From NCBI RefSeq assembly GCF_019396325.1, contig NZ_JAHKRO010000040.1:1-64000 (forward strand): a stretch of DNA of 64,000 bases. Reading direction: 5' to 3'. The stretch is from Nonomuraea ceibae. Its GTDB lineage: Bacteria > Actinomycetota > Actinomycetes > Streptosporangiales > Streptosporangiaceae. Positions within the stretch are counted from its first letter, which is position 1, and each line of letters starts with the position of its first letter. The position numbers were made by a program, and so were the translations under genes. This document shows positions 16,834-25,552 of the stretch, in pieces. A model generated the notes under the pieces. It saw nothing but the letters and a program-made list of their open reading frames with translations, ran no database searches and was not told the DNA's origin.

Positions 16834-18377
16834 GGGGCGGCCATCTCGGGTTCCGTCGCCTCGTCAGGGGCGCTCGCCGCGCGTACGTGCCGCAGCGTGA
16901 TCAGTACGACGGCGATGACCAGTACGGCGAGGCCGGCACTTACGGCGGCGGCCGCAGAGAAGCCGCACAGGAAGGCGTCCTTGGCCGCGGCCACCAGCCG
17001 GCCCGCCAGGGGAGAGGGGAGGGCCTCGGCGACGCCGATGGCGCTGCCCAGCGAGTCGCGCGCGGCGTCAGGCGCGCCCGGCGGGAGGTTCGTCGCGATC
17101 TCGTCGCGGTAGACGGCCACCGCGAAGCTGCCGGTGATGGCGATGCCCATGGCCAGGCCCAGGTCGTAGGCGGTCTGCCCGGCCGCGGCGGCGGAGCCGG
17201 CCTTCTGCGGCGGGGCCGCGCGGACCGCCAGCTCGGTGCCCAGCACGCTGATCGGCCCGACCCCGAGCATGATCACCGTGGCCGCGACAGCGGCGGCCAG
17301 CGGGCTGGCCGCCCCCACGGCCAGCAGATACCCGGCCAGCGACACCAGAGCGCCGAGCGTGATGACATACGCCGGCCGCAGCCGCCGTACCAGCAGCGGC
17401 GTGAGCTGTGAGCCGAGCAGGAAGGCCGCGGCCGACGGCAGCAACCACAATCCGGCCGCCACCGGGTCGAGCCCGCCGAACAACTGCAGGAACTGCGGGA
17501 TCAGGTACTCCACGCTGTTGAGCGCCATCATGGCCAGGAACAGCATGGTCAGCGCTCCGGTGAAGGACCGGTCGGCGAACAGCCGCAGGTCCAGCAGCGG
17601 CGAGCGGAGCCGGTTCTGCCGCCGGACGAACAGGACGAAGAACACCACCCCGGCCAGCCCGGCCAGCACCACCGCGGGCCGCCAGCCGTGTTCGGCGATG
17701 CGCTTGACCGCGTAGACGATCGGCAGGATGCCCAGCAGGAACATCGCCACGCTGGTCAGGTCCAGCCGCCCGGCCGCCCGGTCGCGGTACTCCGGCAGCA
17801 GCACCGGCCCGGCCGCCAGCACCAGCAGCATGACCGGCGCGCCGATCAGGAACACCAGCCCCCACCACAGGTTCGCCAGCAGCAGCCCGCCGAACACCGG
17901 GCCCAGCCCGACCCCCAGCGCCAGCGCCGTCGCCCACAGCGAGATCGCCCGCGTCCGCTGGCGGGGATCGGTGAACATGGTGCTGATCAGCGACAGCGTC
18001 GAGGGCAGGATCGCGGCCCCGGCCACACCCAGCACCGCCCGCGCCCCGATCAGCAGCCCCGGGCTGGCGGCGTACGCGGACGCCACCATGACGAGCTCCA
18101 CCACCAGGTACGTCGCGGCCCCGGCGAGCAACAGCCGGCGGCGGCCGATCCGATCGCCCAGCGTGCCCATCACCACCAGGAACCCGGCGGTCATGAAGCC
18201 GTAGATGTCGATGATCCACAGAAATTCGGCACTCGACGGCCGCAGGTCAGCGGTCACGAACGGGGTGGCCAGCCACAGAACGCCCAGATCGGCGGTGAGC
18301 ATCATGGTCGGCAGCAACAAGACCGCCAGCCCGAGCCACTGCCGGGGCCCGGCCTTGTGTTCAGTGCGAACGTTCAT
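16830..18377 (-). CDS. MFS transporter of the DHA2 (14-helix) drug exporter type
   Basis: A 515-residue major facilitator protein with about 14 membrane segments. The N-terminal LGLAVLLLPTMMLTADLGVLWLATP and the loop 2-3 motif GTLGDRIGRRRLL are typical of DHA2 proton-coupled exporters (EmrB/QacA relatives). The motif-C helix reads ALALGVGLGPVFGGLL. It follows an AraC regulator 48 bp upstream on the same strand and overlaps the oxidoreductase remnant downstream. An efflux or resistance role is likely; the compound is unknown. Confidence 0.92.
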   Translation of the reverse strand: MNVRTEHKAGPRQWLGLAVLLLPTMMLTADLGVLWLATPFVTADLRPSSAEFLWIIDIYGFMTAGFLVVMGTLGDRIGRRRLLLAGAATYLVVELVMVASAYAASPGLLIGARAVLGVAGAAILPSTLSLISTMFTDPRQRTRAISLWATALALGVGLGPVFGGLLLANLWWGLVFLIGAPVMLLVLAAGPVLLPEYRDRAAGRLDLTSVAMFLLGILPIVYAVKRIAEHGWRPAVVLAGLAGVVFFVLFVRRQNRLRSPLLDLRLFADRSFTGALTMLFLAMMALNSVEYLIPQFLQLFGGLDPVAAGLWLLPSAAAFLLGSQLTPLLVRRLRPAYVITLGALVSLAGYLLAVGAASPLAAAVAATVIMLGVGPISVLGTELAVRAAPPQKAGSAAAAGQTAYDLGLAMGIAITGSFAVAVYRDEIATNLPPGAPDAARDSLGSAIGVAEALPSPLAGRLVAAAKDAFLCGFSAAAAVSAGLAVLVIAVVLITLRHVRAASAPDEATEPEMAAP

Positions 18378-18425
18378 GCCGGGACCGTACGGATCAGGCC
18401 GGGCCCACCAGGAGGGCCGGGCGCG

Positions 18426-19442
18426 TCAGGAAGGGGACCGGACCCGCCGCAGCGCCGCGGGCCCGGAGCCGTACCAGCGATGGATCGCCCGGCGCAGCGC
18501 GCGCTGGTCGGCATAGCCGGTGCGGGCGGCGATCGAGGCCACCGTCATGGGCGTGTTCAGCAGCAGATGCTCCACCCGTGCTCGCCTGACCCGTTCGACC
18601 TCCTCGCGCCAGCTCGTCCCCTCCTCGCGCAGGCGGCGCTGCAAGGTGCGCGGCGCCAGGCGCAGCCGGCGCGCGACGGCGGCCAGGTCCCCGTCGGGCA
18701 GGCTCAGCTCGACCTCGACCCGGAAGCGGTCCAGCCAGCCCAGCACCGGCCGGGCGCCGGCCAGCGTGGTGCGCGCGTGCTCGCGCAAGATCCTGGCCAG
18801 CGCCGGATCCGCCCGCGGCAGCCGCGCCCACGCATCGGCGGCCGAGAAGGTGACCGAAGGCAGCTCGGCGCCGAACTCCAGCCGGTCGGTGCCGTACGCC
18901 TCGATCAGGTACGCGTGGCGGCGGGGCGGCGCGCAGGGCAGCGTCACCCGCACCGGGGTCAGCGGCCGTCCGGCGCCCGACCGCGCCGAGGTCAGGATCA
19001 GCCCGGCCGCGAACTCGGAAATGATCGGGAACACCGGATGGCCGGCGAACACGCCACGGAACCCGACCGTCAGCCGGCCATCGGCCTCGACGGTGACGGC
19101 GAAGGACTCCGCCGGATCGGTGATCGCCGCCGCGTGCCGGTCGCCCTCGCCGAACGCGTCGACGAGCGTGTCGGCGGCGGCGAAAAGGTAGTCCCACACC
19201 CCGAGCAGGCCGGGCCGCCACAACTTCCACGGCAGCGTGCCGCCGCCTCGCTCGCGCAGCGCCGTCTCCCACTCCTGCCAGATGCGCACCAGCGAGGCGG
19301 ACGGCAGCCGGATGCCGTCGTCGCCGACCACGTCCAGCCCGGGAACCCGCGACAGCCGGCGCCGATCGAGCCCGGCCGTCTCACCCGCCAACAGGACCAG
19401 TCTCGTGATGTGCGGCGGGCAGGTGTGCTCCATCCCCGTCAT
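18426..19442 (-). CDS. AraC-family transcriptional regulator
   Basis: A 338-residue regulator of the OruR/ArgR-like AraC subgroup: an N-terminal Arabinose_bd-type sensing domain (about residues 25-210), then the double HTH (about 235-330) with LAAVARRLRLAPRTLQRRLREEGTSW and PMTVASIAARTGYADQRALRRAIHRWYG. It is the promoter-proximal gene of the minus-strand group with the MFS exporter and deacetylase and is the obvious candidate regulator of them. The second ATG four codons in (MEHTCPP) is an alternative start. Confidence 0.92.
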   Translation of the reverse strand: MTGMEHTCPPHITRLVLLAGETAGLDRRRLSRVPGLDVVGDDGIRLPSASLVRIWQEWETALRERGGGTLPWKLWRPGLLGVWDYLFAAADTLVDAFGEGDRHAAAITDPAESFAVTVEADGRLTVGFRGVFAGHPVFPIISEFAAGLILTSARSGAGRPLTPVRVTLPCAPPRRHAYLIEAYGTDRLEFGAELPSVTFSAADAWARLPRADPALARILREHARTTLAGARPVLGWLDRFRVEVELSLPDGDLAAVARRLRLAPRTLQRRLREEGTSWREEVERVRRARVEHLLLNTPMTVASIAARTGYADQRALRRAIHRWYGSGPAALRRVRSPS

Positions 19443-19797
19443 GCCTACCCCCGGTGATCCATGTGACCGGCCCTCCGGACCGTGACGCTAGCGATCAAGC
19501 TTCGCGCAGGGCAATGACGGTCATCACAGTGGATCCCGGTCAGACGCACCAGAGCGGGGTCTTTGCGCTTGAAACGGGACGCCGGCCCGATCCGGACGGC
19601 GGCGAGGCCAGCATGACGCTGAGACCTTCGGCGTGACTGCCCCGGGGAGCGTCAGAGGGCTCGACGGCGCCCACATCAGGTGGTGTCGACGCCGCCCGTA
19701 GCTGGACGCCTGGTGGCCGAGCTACGAGGCGATCACCATGTTCTACGGCCTGTGCCGGCCAGGTTCGGTGGGAGGGGTGGCCAGGGGCCGGGCGGGG
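19443..19797. other. Intergenic region of about 355 bp, promoter region of the AraC gene and a possible gene remnant
   Basis: No gene is supported. The first part should contain the promoter of the minus-strand AraC gene. Around 19700-19755 one plus-strand frame encodes LDAWWPSYEAITMFYGLC, which looks protein-like but has no start, no continuation and a different frame on each side. It may be a remnant. No repeats or strong hairpins were noticed. Confidence 0.4.
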
Positions 19798-20127
19798 TCA
19801 GCGGGGGCGGTTGTGGGCGGCTTCGGCGAGGTCGGTCCACTGGTCGGCGAAGGCGTGGGGGACGACGACCCAGTCCTTGACCACCTTGCCCTGCCCGGTC
19901 GGGTCGAAGAGGGAAGCGCCGTCCAACTGGAGCGCGGCCGCGTGCTCGGGGGTGTCGCGGACCAGGCGGAAGACCATGGCGCCGTCTCGTTGCAGGCTGG
20001 CGAACACCTTCCCGGCCTGGTCCTTGAGCGCCGGTCTGCCCATCATGCTGGACACCAGCACGCCCAGGTCGGCCAGTTCGGCGCCGACCTGCTTGAAGTC
20101 CTCTTCCGCGCTCACCGGTGCCCCCAA
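19798..20127 (-). CDS. TfoX N-terminal-domain-like small protein
   Basis: A 109-residue cytosolic protein. The order MMGRPALKDQAGKVFASLQRDGAMVFRL, then ASLFDPTGQGKVVKDWVVVP, then a C-terminal helix (FADQWTDLAEAAHNR) matches the TfoX_N / YjbR-like fold, where a small beta-sheet with MxGxxxLK...GKxFA and FdPxGxGKxMKxWV blocks is conserved. Biochemical function in actinomycetes is not established. It lies just downstream of a SulP gene on the same strand (27 bp) and could be cotranscribed. Confidence 0.75.
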   Translation of the reverse strand: MGAPVSAEEDFKQVGAELADLGVLVSSMMGRPALKDQAGKVFASLQRDGAMVFRLVRDTPEHAAALQLDGASLFDPTGQGKVVKDWVVVPHAFADQWTDLAEAAHNRPR

Positions 20128-20154
20128 GACTCGTCAGGCAGAACGGCGATCAGG

Positions 20155-21936
20155 CTAGCCGTCCCGGGAGGTGCTGATCAAACGGCGCCGGAGCCAGGCG
20201 CGCAACCATCGAACCGGGCTCCGCCAGATCCGGCTTCGCCCGAGGCCGCGCCGGTGTGGCCGGGTGGAGCGTACGGCGGGGCGGTGTCCGGGGTGTTCGG
20301 CGCGGTAGGCGGCGACGGCGTCGGCCACCCGGTGGAAGAAGCGGACGCGCTCGTCCAGCCCCGTTTCGCGCATGAGGTTCCGGACGGGCACGCGGGTGCG
20401 GGCGAAGGACAGCCGCACCCCGGCGCGGTCGCAGTCGTCGGCGACGCGGTGCAGGGCTTCGACGCCGGTGGTGTCCAGGTCGTAGACGGCTTCGGCGTCG
20501 ATGACGATCTCGCGGAGCGGGGGTTCGGCGTCGGCGATGAGGCGGCGCAGGTCGGCGCGGAGGACGTCGGCGTTGGCGAAGAACAGCGGCGCGTCGAAGC
20601 GGTAGACGACGAGGCCGGGCAGCGTCTCGGCGTCGCGGTAGTTGACGACGTCGCGGTAGGCGCGCTCGTCACCGGTGCGGCCGAGCACGGCGGTGTAGGG
20701 CATGACGGCGCGGCGCAGCACTTCCAGGAGGGAGACGGCGACGCCGACGACGATGCCTTCGAGCACGCCGAAGACGAGGACGCCGGCGGCGGTGACGGCG
20801 GCGAGGACGAAGTCGGTGCGGCGGAGGCGCCAGAGCCTGCGGAAGGCGGGCAGGTCGATGAGCCGGGCGGCGGTGAGGATGATGACGGCGCCGAGGGCGG
20901 CCTGGGGGAGGGTGCGGATGAGCGGCATGAGGGCCAGCAGGGTGATGATGACGGCGAGGGCGGCGCCGAGGCCGGCGAGGCGGGTGCGGGCGCCGGAGCC
21001 GGACAGCAGGGCGCTGCGGGAGTCGCTGCCGTTGGCGGGGAAGCCGCCGAGCAGGGCCGATCCGGCGTTGGCGGCGGCCAGGCCGAGGAACTCCTGCTGC
21101 GGATCGGCGTCCTCGCCTTCCTTGGCGGCCAGGGAGCGGGCGGTCAGGACGCTGCTCGCGTACACGAGCAGGGCGAGGCTGAGCGCGGGCCCGATCAGGC
21201 GCATGGTGTCGGCGAGGCCGGTCCAGGGCAGGCGCGGCACGGGCAGGCCGCCGGTGGCGGGGCCGAGGACGGCGAGCCGGTCGTCGAGGCCGGCGAGGGC
21301 GACGACGGCGGTGGCGGCGACGAGGGCGATGAGCGGTCCGGGCAGGCGCCGGGCGTAGCGGCCGATGAGCAGGACGGCGGCGGCGGTGAGGAGGGCGCAG
21401 CCGAGCGCCCACGGGTTCAGGTCGCCGAGGTTGCGCAGGACGGCGCCGATCTTGGTCAGGTGGTGGCCCCGGGGTTCGATGCCGGTGACCTTGCGGAGCT
21501 GGCTGACGATGATGACGACGCCGGAGCCGGCGAGGTAGCCGGTCAGGACGGGCGTGGACAGCAGGCGCATCAGCACGCCGGCGCGGATCGCGTACCCGAT
21601 CGTGAGGAAGGCGGCGATCAGCAGGGCGAGCTGGGCGGACACGAGGGCGGGGTCGCCGCCGGGCACGGTGGCGAGCGCGCCGGCGACGACGATGGCGACG
21701 GACGACTCGGGGCCGACGTTCAGGAAGCGGGCGCCGCCGAAGAGCGCGTAGCCGATCATCGCGCCGAGCGCGGTGTAGAGGCCGGCGGCGGCGGGCAGGC
21801 CGGCGAGCTGGGCGTAGGCGAACGCCTGCGGCACGAGCACCGCCCACAGCGACAGGGCAGCGAGCAGGTCCGGGCGCAGCCAGGCCCGCCGGTAGCCGCG
21901 CAGGGCGGCCCAGCCGGGCATGACGGACAGGTTCAC
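20155..21936 (-). CDS. SulP-family anion transporter with C-terminal STAS domain
   Basis: A 593-residue SLC26/SulP transporter. GTG 21936 is chosen because GGGGGAGG lies six bases upstream; an earlier in-frame start at 21978 would bury that site. About 10-14 membrane segments occupy residues 30-420, beginning with the family block VPQAFAYAQLAGLPAAAGLYTA. The STAS domain (about 440-545) includes DAEAVYDLDTTGVEAL. Members move sulfate, bicarbonate or other anions across the inner membrane. It is divergent from a GAP exporter/second SulP operon and near an alkylsulfatase. Sulfate is a reasonable guess, not proven. Confidence 0.9.
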   Translation of the reverse strand: MNLSVMPGWAALRGYRRAWLRPDLLAALSLWAVLVPQAFAYAQLAGLPAAAGLYTALGAMIGYALFGGARFLNVGPESSVAIVVAGALATVPGGDPALVSAQLALLIAAFLTIGYAIRAGVLMRLLSTPVLTGYLAGSGVVIIVSQLRKVTGIEPRGHHLTKIGAVLRNLGDLNPWALGCALLTAAAVLLIGRYARRLPGPLIALVAATAVVALAGLDDRLAVLGPATGGLPVPRLPWTGLADTMRLIGPALSLALLVYASSVLTARSLAAKEGEDADPQQEFLGLAAANAGSALLGGFPANGSDSRSALLSGSGARTRLAGLGAALAVIITLLALMPLIRTLPQAALGAVIILTAARLIDLPAFRRLWRLRRTDFVLAAVTAAGVLVFGVLEGIVVGVAVSLLEVLRRAVMPYTAVLGRTGDERAYRDVVNYRDAETLPGLVVYRFDAPLFFANADVLRADLRRLIADAEPPLREIVIDAEAVYDLDTTGVEALHRVADDCDRAGVRLSFARTRVPVRNLMRETGLDERVRFFHRVADAVAAYRAEHPGHRPAVRSTRPHRRGLGRSRIWRSPVRWLRAWLRRRLISTSRDG

Positions 21937-22041
21937 CCGGTTCCTCCCCCTGGTCGGGCTCCCCTGGTTCCTTGCCAACGGCGGGGCAAGGGAAAGCCTG
22001 GGAGAGCATCATTCCTGCTCAAAAGGGGTACGCCAGGCCGC

Positions 22042-22701
22042 ATGGGTGGGGTGCTGGGGGAGTTGCTGCCACTCGCGCTGGCCGTGGCGATCAGCACGGT
22101 GCCGATCATGGCGGTGATCCTGATGCTGCTGGCGCCGCGTGCGGGCGGCACGAGCGCGGGGTTCCTGGCGGGCTGGGTGGGCGGGATCGCGGTGGCGACG
22201 GGGGTGTTCGTCGTGCTGGCGCGCACGGTGGGGCTGTCGGCGGGCTCGGGGGAGCCGTCGGCGGCGGTCTCGTGGATCAAGCTGGTGCTCGGCGTGCTCA
22301 TGCTGGGACTGGCCGGCAAGCAGTGGCGCTCGCGCGGGCGGCCCGGCCTGCCGGGCTGGATGAAGGCCGTCGACAGGCTCACGCCGGTGAAGGCGGCCGG
22401 GCTGGCCGCCGCGCTGGCGGCGGTCAACCCGAAGAACCTGATGATGTGCGTGGCCGCCGGCGTCACCATCGCGCAGGGTGCGGTCCATGAGATGGCGCTG
22501 CTCGTCGTGTTCACGCTGCTGGCCGCGTGCAGCGTGGCGGTCCCGGTCGTCGTGTACGCGGTCGCGGCCGAGCGGATGCGGGCGCCGCTGGACCGGCTCA
22601 AGAGCTGGCTGGAGCGGGACAACGCGACGGTGATGTTCGTGCTGCTGCTGGTCATCGGCGTGGTGCTGATCGGCAAGGGCCTGGGCGGGCTGCTGCCGTG
22701 A
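22042..22701 (+). CDS. GAP-family (LysE superfamily) membrane protein
   Basis: A 219-residue protein with about six membrane helices from ATG 22042. The pattern VLGELLPLALAVAISTVPIMAVILMLLAPRA, then GLAAALAAVNPKNLMMCVAAG, then a C-terminal GVVLIGKGL matches actinobacterial GAP/Sap proteins of the LysE superfamily, some of which help export glycolipids in mycobacteria. Here there is no lipid gene nearby. It is translationally coupled to a SulP gene (GTGA overlap at 22698-22701), so an accessory role in ion movement is possible. Confidence 0.8.
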   Translation: MGGVLGELLPLALAVAISTVPIMAVILMLLAPRAGGTSAGFLAGWVGGIAVATGVFVVLARTVGLSAGSGEPSAAVSWIKLVLGVLMLGLAGKQWRSRGRPGLPGWMKAVDRLTPVKAAGLAAALAAVNPKNLMMCVAAGVTIAQGAVHEMALLVVFTLLAACSVAVPVVVYAVAAERMRAPLDRLKSWLERDNATVMFVLLLVIGVVLIGKGLGGLLP

Positions 22702-24338
22702 CGTGGTTCGCCGCGGGCATCAGCAGGCCGCTGGACTGGCCGAAGGAGATCACCGCCGGGGTCACGCTGGCGGCGCTGGCCATCCCGCTCAACATCGGCT
22801 ACGCGCAGATCGCGGGACTGCCGCCGGTCGTCGGCCTGTACGCGGCGATCGTGCCGATGCTGGTGTTCGCGCTGTTCTGCTCCTCGCGGCAGCTCGTGGC
22901 CAGCCCGGACGCGCCGATCGCGGCGCTCATCGCGTCGCTGCTGGCGGCGATGGCGGTCCGGCCGGGCAGCGCGCAGTACGTCGAGCTGGCCTACGCCCAG
23001 GCGCTTGTGTGCGCCGGGGTGTTCCTGCTGTTCTTCGTGTTCAGGCTCGGGTTCCTGGCCGACTTCCTGTCCGAGCCGGTGCTGGTCGGGTTCATCGCCG
23101 GGCTGGCCGTGGAGATCCTCACCAGCCAGGTCGAGAAGATCCTCGGCGTCCACACCACGGCCGACCGGTTCTTCCCGGAGCTGTGGGAGATCATCACGAG
23201 GATTCCGCAGGCCGAGAAGTGGAGCGTGGTCATCGGCCTGGCGACGGTGGCGGTGATCGTCGTGCTGCGCAGGTTCGCGCCGGCGCTGCCCGGGCCGCTG
23301 GTCGCGCTGGTGGCAGCGACGGCGGTGGTGGCCTGGGCCGGGCTGGACAAGCGCGGCGTGTCGGTGCTCGGCGACGTGCCGTCCGGGCTGCCGCTGCCGC
23401 ACTGGCCGTCGATCACGCTCGGGCAGTGGGCGGGGCTCGTCCCCGGCGCCATCGCGATCGCCGCCGTCACCCTGGCCGACGGCCTGCTCACCGCCCGCCG
23501 CTACGCGGAACAGCGCGGCTACCGGCTCGACGCCAACCAGGAGCTGCGCGCGTTCGGCCTGGCCAACGTCGCCGCCGGGCTCACCCAGTCGATGACGGTC
23601 GGCTCCAGCGCCTCGCGCACCGCCGCCATGGACGCCACCGGCTCCCGTTCCCAGGTGCCCAGCGTGGTGTGCGCGCTCGTGGTGGCCGTCCTGGTCGCGT
23701 TCTTCTCCGGGGTGCTCGCGTACCTGCCCAACACCGCCCTGGCGGGCATCGTGGCCGTCGCCGTCGTCCGGCTCATCGACGTGCGCAAGCTGGCCGAGCT
23801 GTGGCGGCTGCGCCGCTCGGAGTTCTGGATCGCCGTCGTCTGCCTGCTCGGCGTCCCGGTGCTCGGCTCGCTCACCGCCGTCGTCATCGCCTTCCTGCTG
23901 TCGGCCGTGGACGTCGTACGGCGGGCCGCCCGCCCCAGCACGGCCGTCCTGCGTCCCGGCGAGCAGGGCCGGTACGTGCGAGAGGAGGATCACCGGGACG
24001 GGGACGGCGAGGCCGGGCCGCTGACCGTCTACCGGTTCGAGAGCCAGCTCTTCTTCGCCAACGCCGCCACCTTCAAGGCCGACGTCGAACGCCTCGCCGA
24101 GCGGGGCGCCCGGTGGATCGTGCTGGACGCCGAGGCCATCCCCGACGTCGACACCACCGGCGCGCAGGCCCTGCGGGACACCGTCGCCCTGCTGGGCGAG
24201 CGCGGCGTCACCTTCGCCGTCTCCCGCGCCACCGCCGGGCTGCGCCGCCTGCTCACCCACTACGGCCTGACCGAGCTGACCTACTACGACTCCAACGAGG
24301 CCGCGGCCGACGCCTTCCGGGAGAGCTCAGCCCCATGA
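22698..24338 (+). CDS. Second SulP-family anion transporter with STAS domain
   Basis: A 546-residue SulP protein from GTG 22698, which overlaps the previous stop. The first transmembrane block is ALAIPLNIGYAQIAGLPPVVGLYAAIVP. The central TLADGLLTARRYAEQRGYRLDANQEL and SASRTAAMDATGSRSQ blocks are typical. The STAS domain (about 430-540) has LDAEAIPDVDTTGAQAL. It is clearly related to, but divergent from, the SulP gene on the opposite strand 0.8 kb away. The two may have different ions or affinities. Its stop overlaps the start of the DUF2254 gene, giving a three-gene coupled operon. Confidence 0.92.
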   Translation: MTWFAAGISRPLDWPKEITAGVTLAALAIPLNIGYAQIAGLPPVVGLYAAIVPMLVFALFCSSRQLVASPDAPIAALIASLLAAMAVRPGSAQYVELAYAQALVCAGVFLLFFVFRLGFLADFLSEPVLVGFIAGLAVEILTSQVEKILGVHTTADRFFPELWEIITRIPQAEKWSVVIGLATVAVIVVLRRFAPALPGPLVALVAATAVVAWAGLDKRGVSVLGDVPSGLPLPHWPSITLGQWAGLVPGAIAIAAVTLADGLLTARRYAEQRGYRLDANQELRAFGLANVAAGLTQSMTVGSSASRTAAMDATGSRSQVPSVVCALVVAVLVAFFSGVLAYLPNTALAGIVAVAVVRLIDVRKLAELWRLRRSEFWIAVVCLLGVPVLGSLTAVVIAFLLSAVDVVRRAARPSTAVLRPGEQGRYVREEDHRDGDGEAGPLTVYRFESQLFFANAATFKADVERLAERGARWIVLDAEAIPDVDTTGAQALRDTVALLGERGVTFAVSRATAGLRRLLTHYGLTELTYYDSNEAAADAFRESSAP

Positions 24339-25549
24339 GGTCGCCGGAGAGTCCCGCAGTGCTCACACGCAAGGGGGAACGCGTGCCCCCGGCCCTCTTC
24401 CGGCGTCCCCGGCGGCGGCTGCGGGCCGGCGTGGTCCAGGTCGGCTGCGCAGGGGCCGGGCTCGCCGCCGGGCTGATCCTGCCGAACCTGCCCCCCACGG
24501 TGCCACTGCCCACCAAGGACGCCACCGGGGCGCTGTTCACCATCGGGTTCGGCGTGCTCGGCCTGGCCAGCGTGATCTTCTCGCTGCTGTTCCTGGTCAT
24601 GCAGTTCGCCGCGGGCACCTTCAGCCTGCGGCTCACCCTGTTCCGCGACGATCCGACCGTCTGGCGCACCTTCGCCTTCGCCGTCGGCGTCTTCGTCTAC
24701 ACGATCACCGCGGCCCTCGCCGTCGCCCACCGAGGCGCGGTCTCGCTCAGCGTGCCCCTGCTGGCCGTGCTGCTCGCGCTCGTCGCCGCGCTGCTCATGC
24801 GCACGGTGCAGATCCGCGCCTTCATCTCCATCCAGCTCGCCCCCTGCCTGAACGTGATCAACCGGCGTACGCGCCGGGTCGTCGACGTCGTCTACCGCAG
24901 CCCCTACCGGGCAGACCGCGAGCCGCTCGACCTGCCCGCCCCGGTGTCGTCGATCCTCTGGCGGGGCAGGCCGGCCCGGCTCCAGGAGGTCGACGTGTCC
25001 GCGCTCGTCGCCCTCGCCGCCCGGCGCGAGGCCGTCATCGTGCTGCGTGCCCCCATCGGCGCGCAGCTCTTCGACGGCGACCCGCTCGCCGACGTGCACC
25101 ACCACGCCGTGCCCGAACGGCTGCTGCTGCGCCACGTGCTCACCGGGCCCGAACGCGCCTTCGCGCAGGACGCCGCGTTCGGGTTCCGGCTGCTGGCCGA
25201 CATCGCGCTCCGGGCGCTCTCGGCGGCGGTCAACGACCCGGTCACCGCCGTGCAGGCCCTCGACCACGCCGAGGACCTGCTGCGCCGCATCGTGGGCAAG
25301 GCGCTCGACGTGGGGTCGGCGGCCGACGCCCGCGGCCGGGTCCGCGTGGTGATCCCGCTGCCCTCCTGGGAGGACTACCTGCGGATCACGTTCGACGAGC
25401 TCATCGCCACCGCGCGCAGCCCCATGGTCCTGCTGCGGCTGCGCGAGCTGCTGCGCGGGCTGCAAGAGGAGGCGCCGCGCCCCCGCAGGGACGCGGTTGC
25501 CGCCCGCCTGAGCCGCGTCGAGGCGCGCCTCAGGCGGCGGAGCGGCTGA
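24335..25549 (+). CDS. DUF2254 predicted membrane protein
   Basis: A 404-residue protein with four N-terminal membrane helices (about residues 30-150) and a soluble C-terminal half. FLVMQFAAGTFSLRLTLFRDDPTVWRTFAFAVGVFVYTI and RALSAAVNDPVTAVQALDH are characteristic of DUF2254. Biochemical function is unknown. ATG 24335 overlaps the SulP stop (ATGA), so its product is made together with the transporter. The stop lies three bases from the convergent alkylsulfatase stop. Confidence 0.85.
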   Translation: MRSPESPAVLTRKGERVPPALFRRPRRRLRAGVVQVGCAGAGLAAGLILPNLPPTVPLPTKDATGALFTIGFGVLGLASVIFSLLFLVMQFAAGTFSLRLTLFRDDPTVWRTFAFAVGVFVYTITAALAVAHRGAVSLSVPLLAVLLALVAALLMRTVQIRAFISIQLAPCLNVINRRTRRVVDVVYRSPYRADREPLDLPAPVSSILWRGRPARLQEVDVSALVALAARREAVIVLRAPIGAQLFDGDPLADVHHHAVPERLLLRHVLTGPERAFAQDAAFGFRLLADIALRALSAAVNDPVTAVQALDHAEDLLRRIVGKALDVGSAADARGRVRVVIPLPSWEDYLRITFDELIATARSPMVLLRLRELLRGLQEEAPRPRRDAVAARLSRVEARLRRRSG

Positions 25550-25552
25550 CGC

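Noticed and set aside
19738..22041. Upstream extension of the GAP-family gene to a 987-codon frame
   Set aside because: The extension is antisense to the SulP and TfoX-like genes and is acidic low-complexity text. The real start is ATG 22042 where membrane homology begins.
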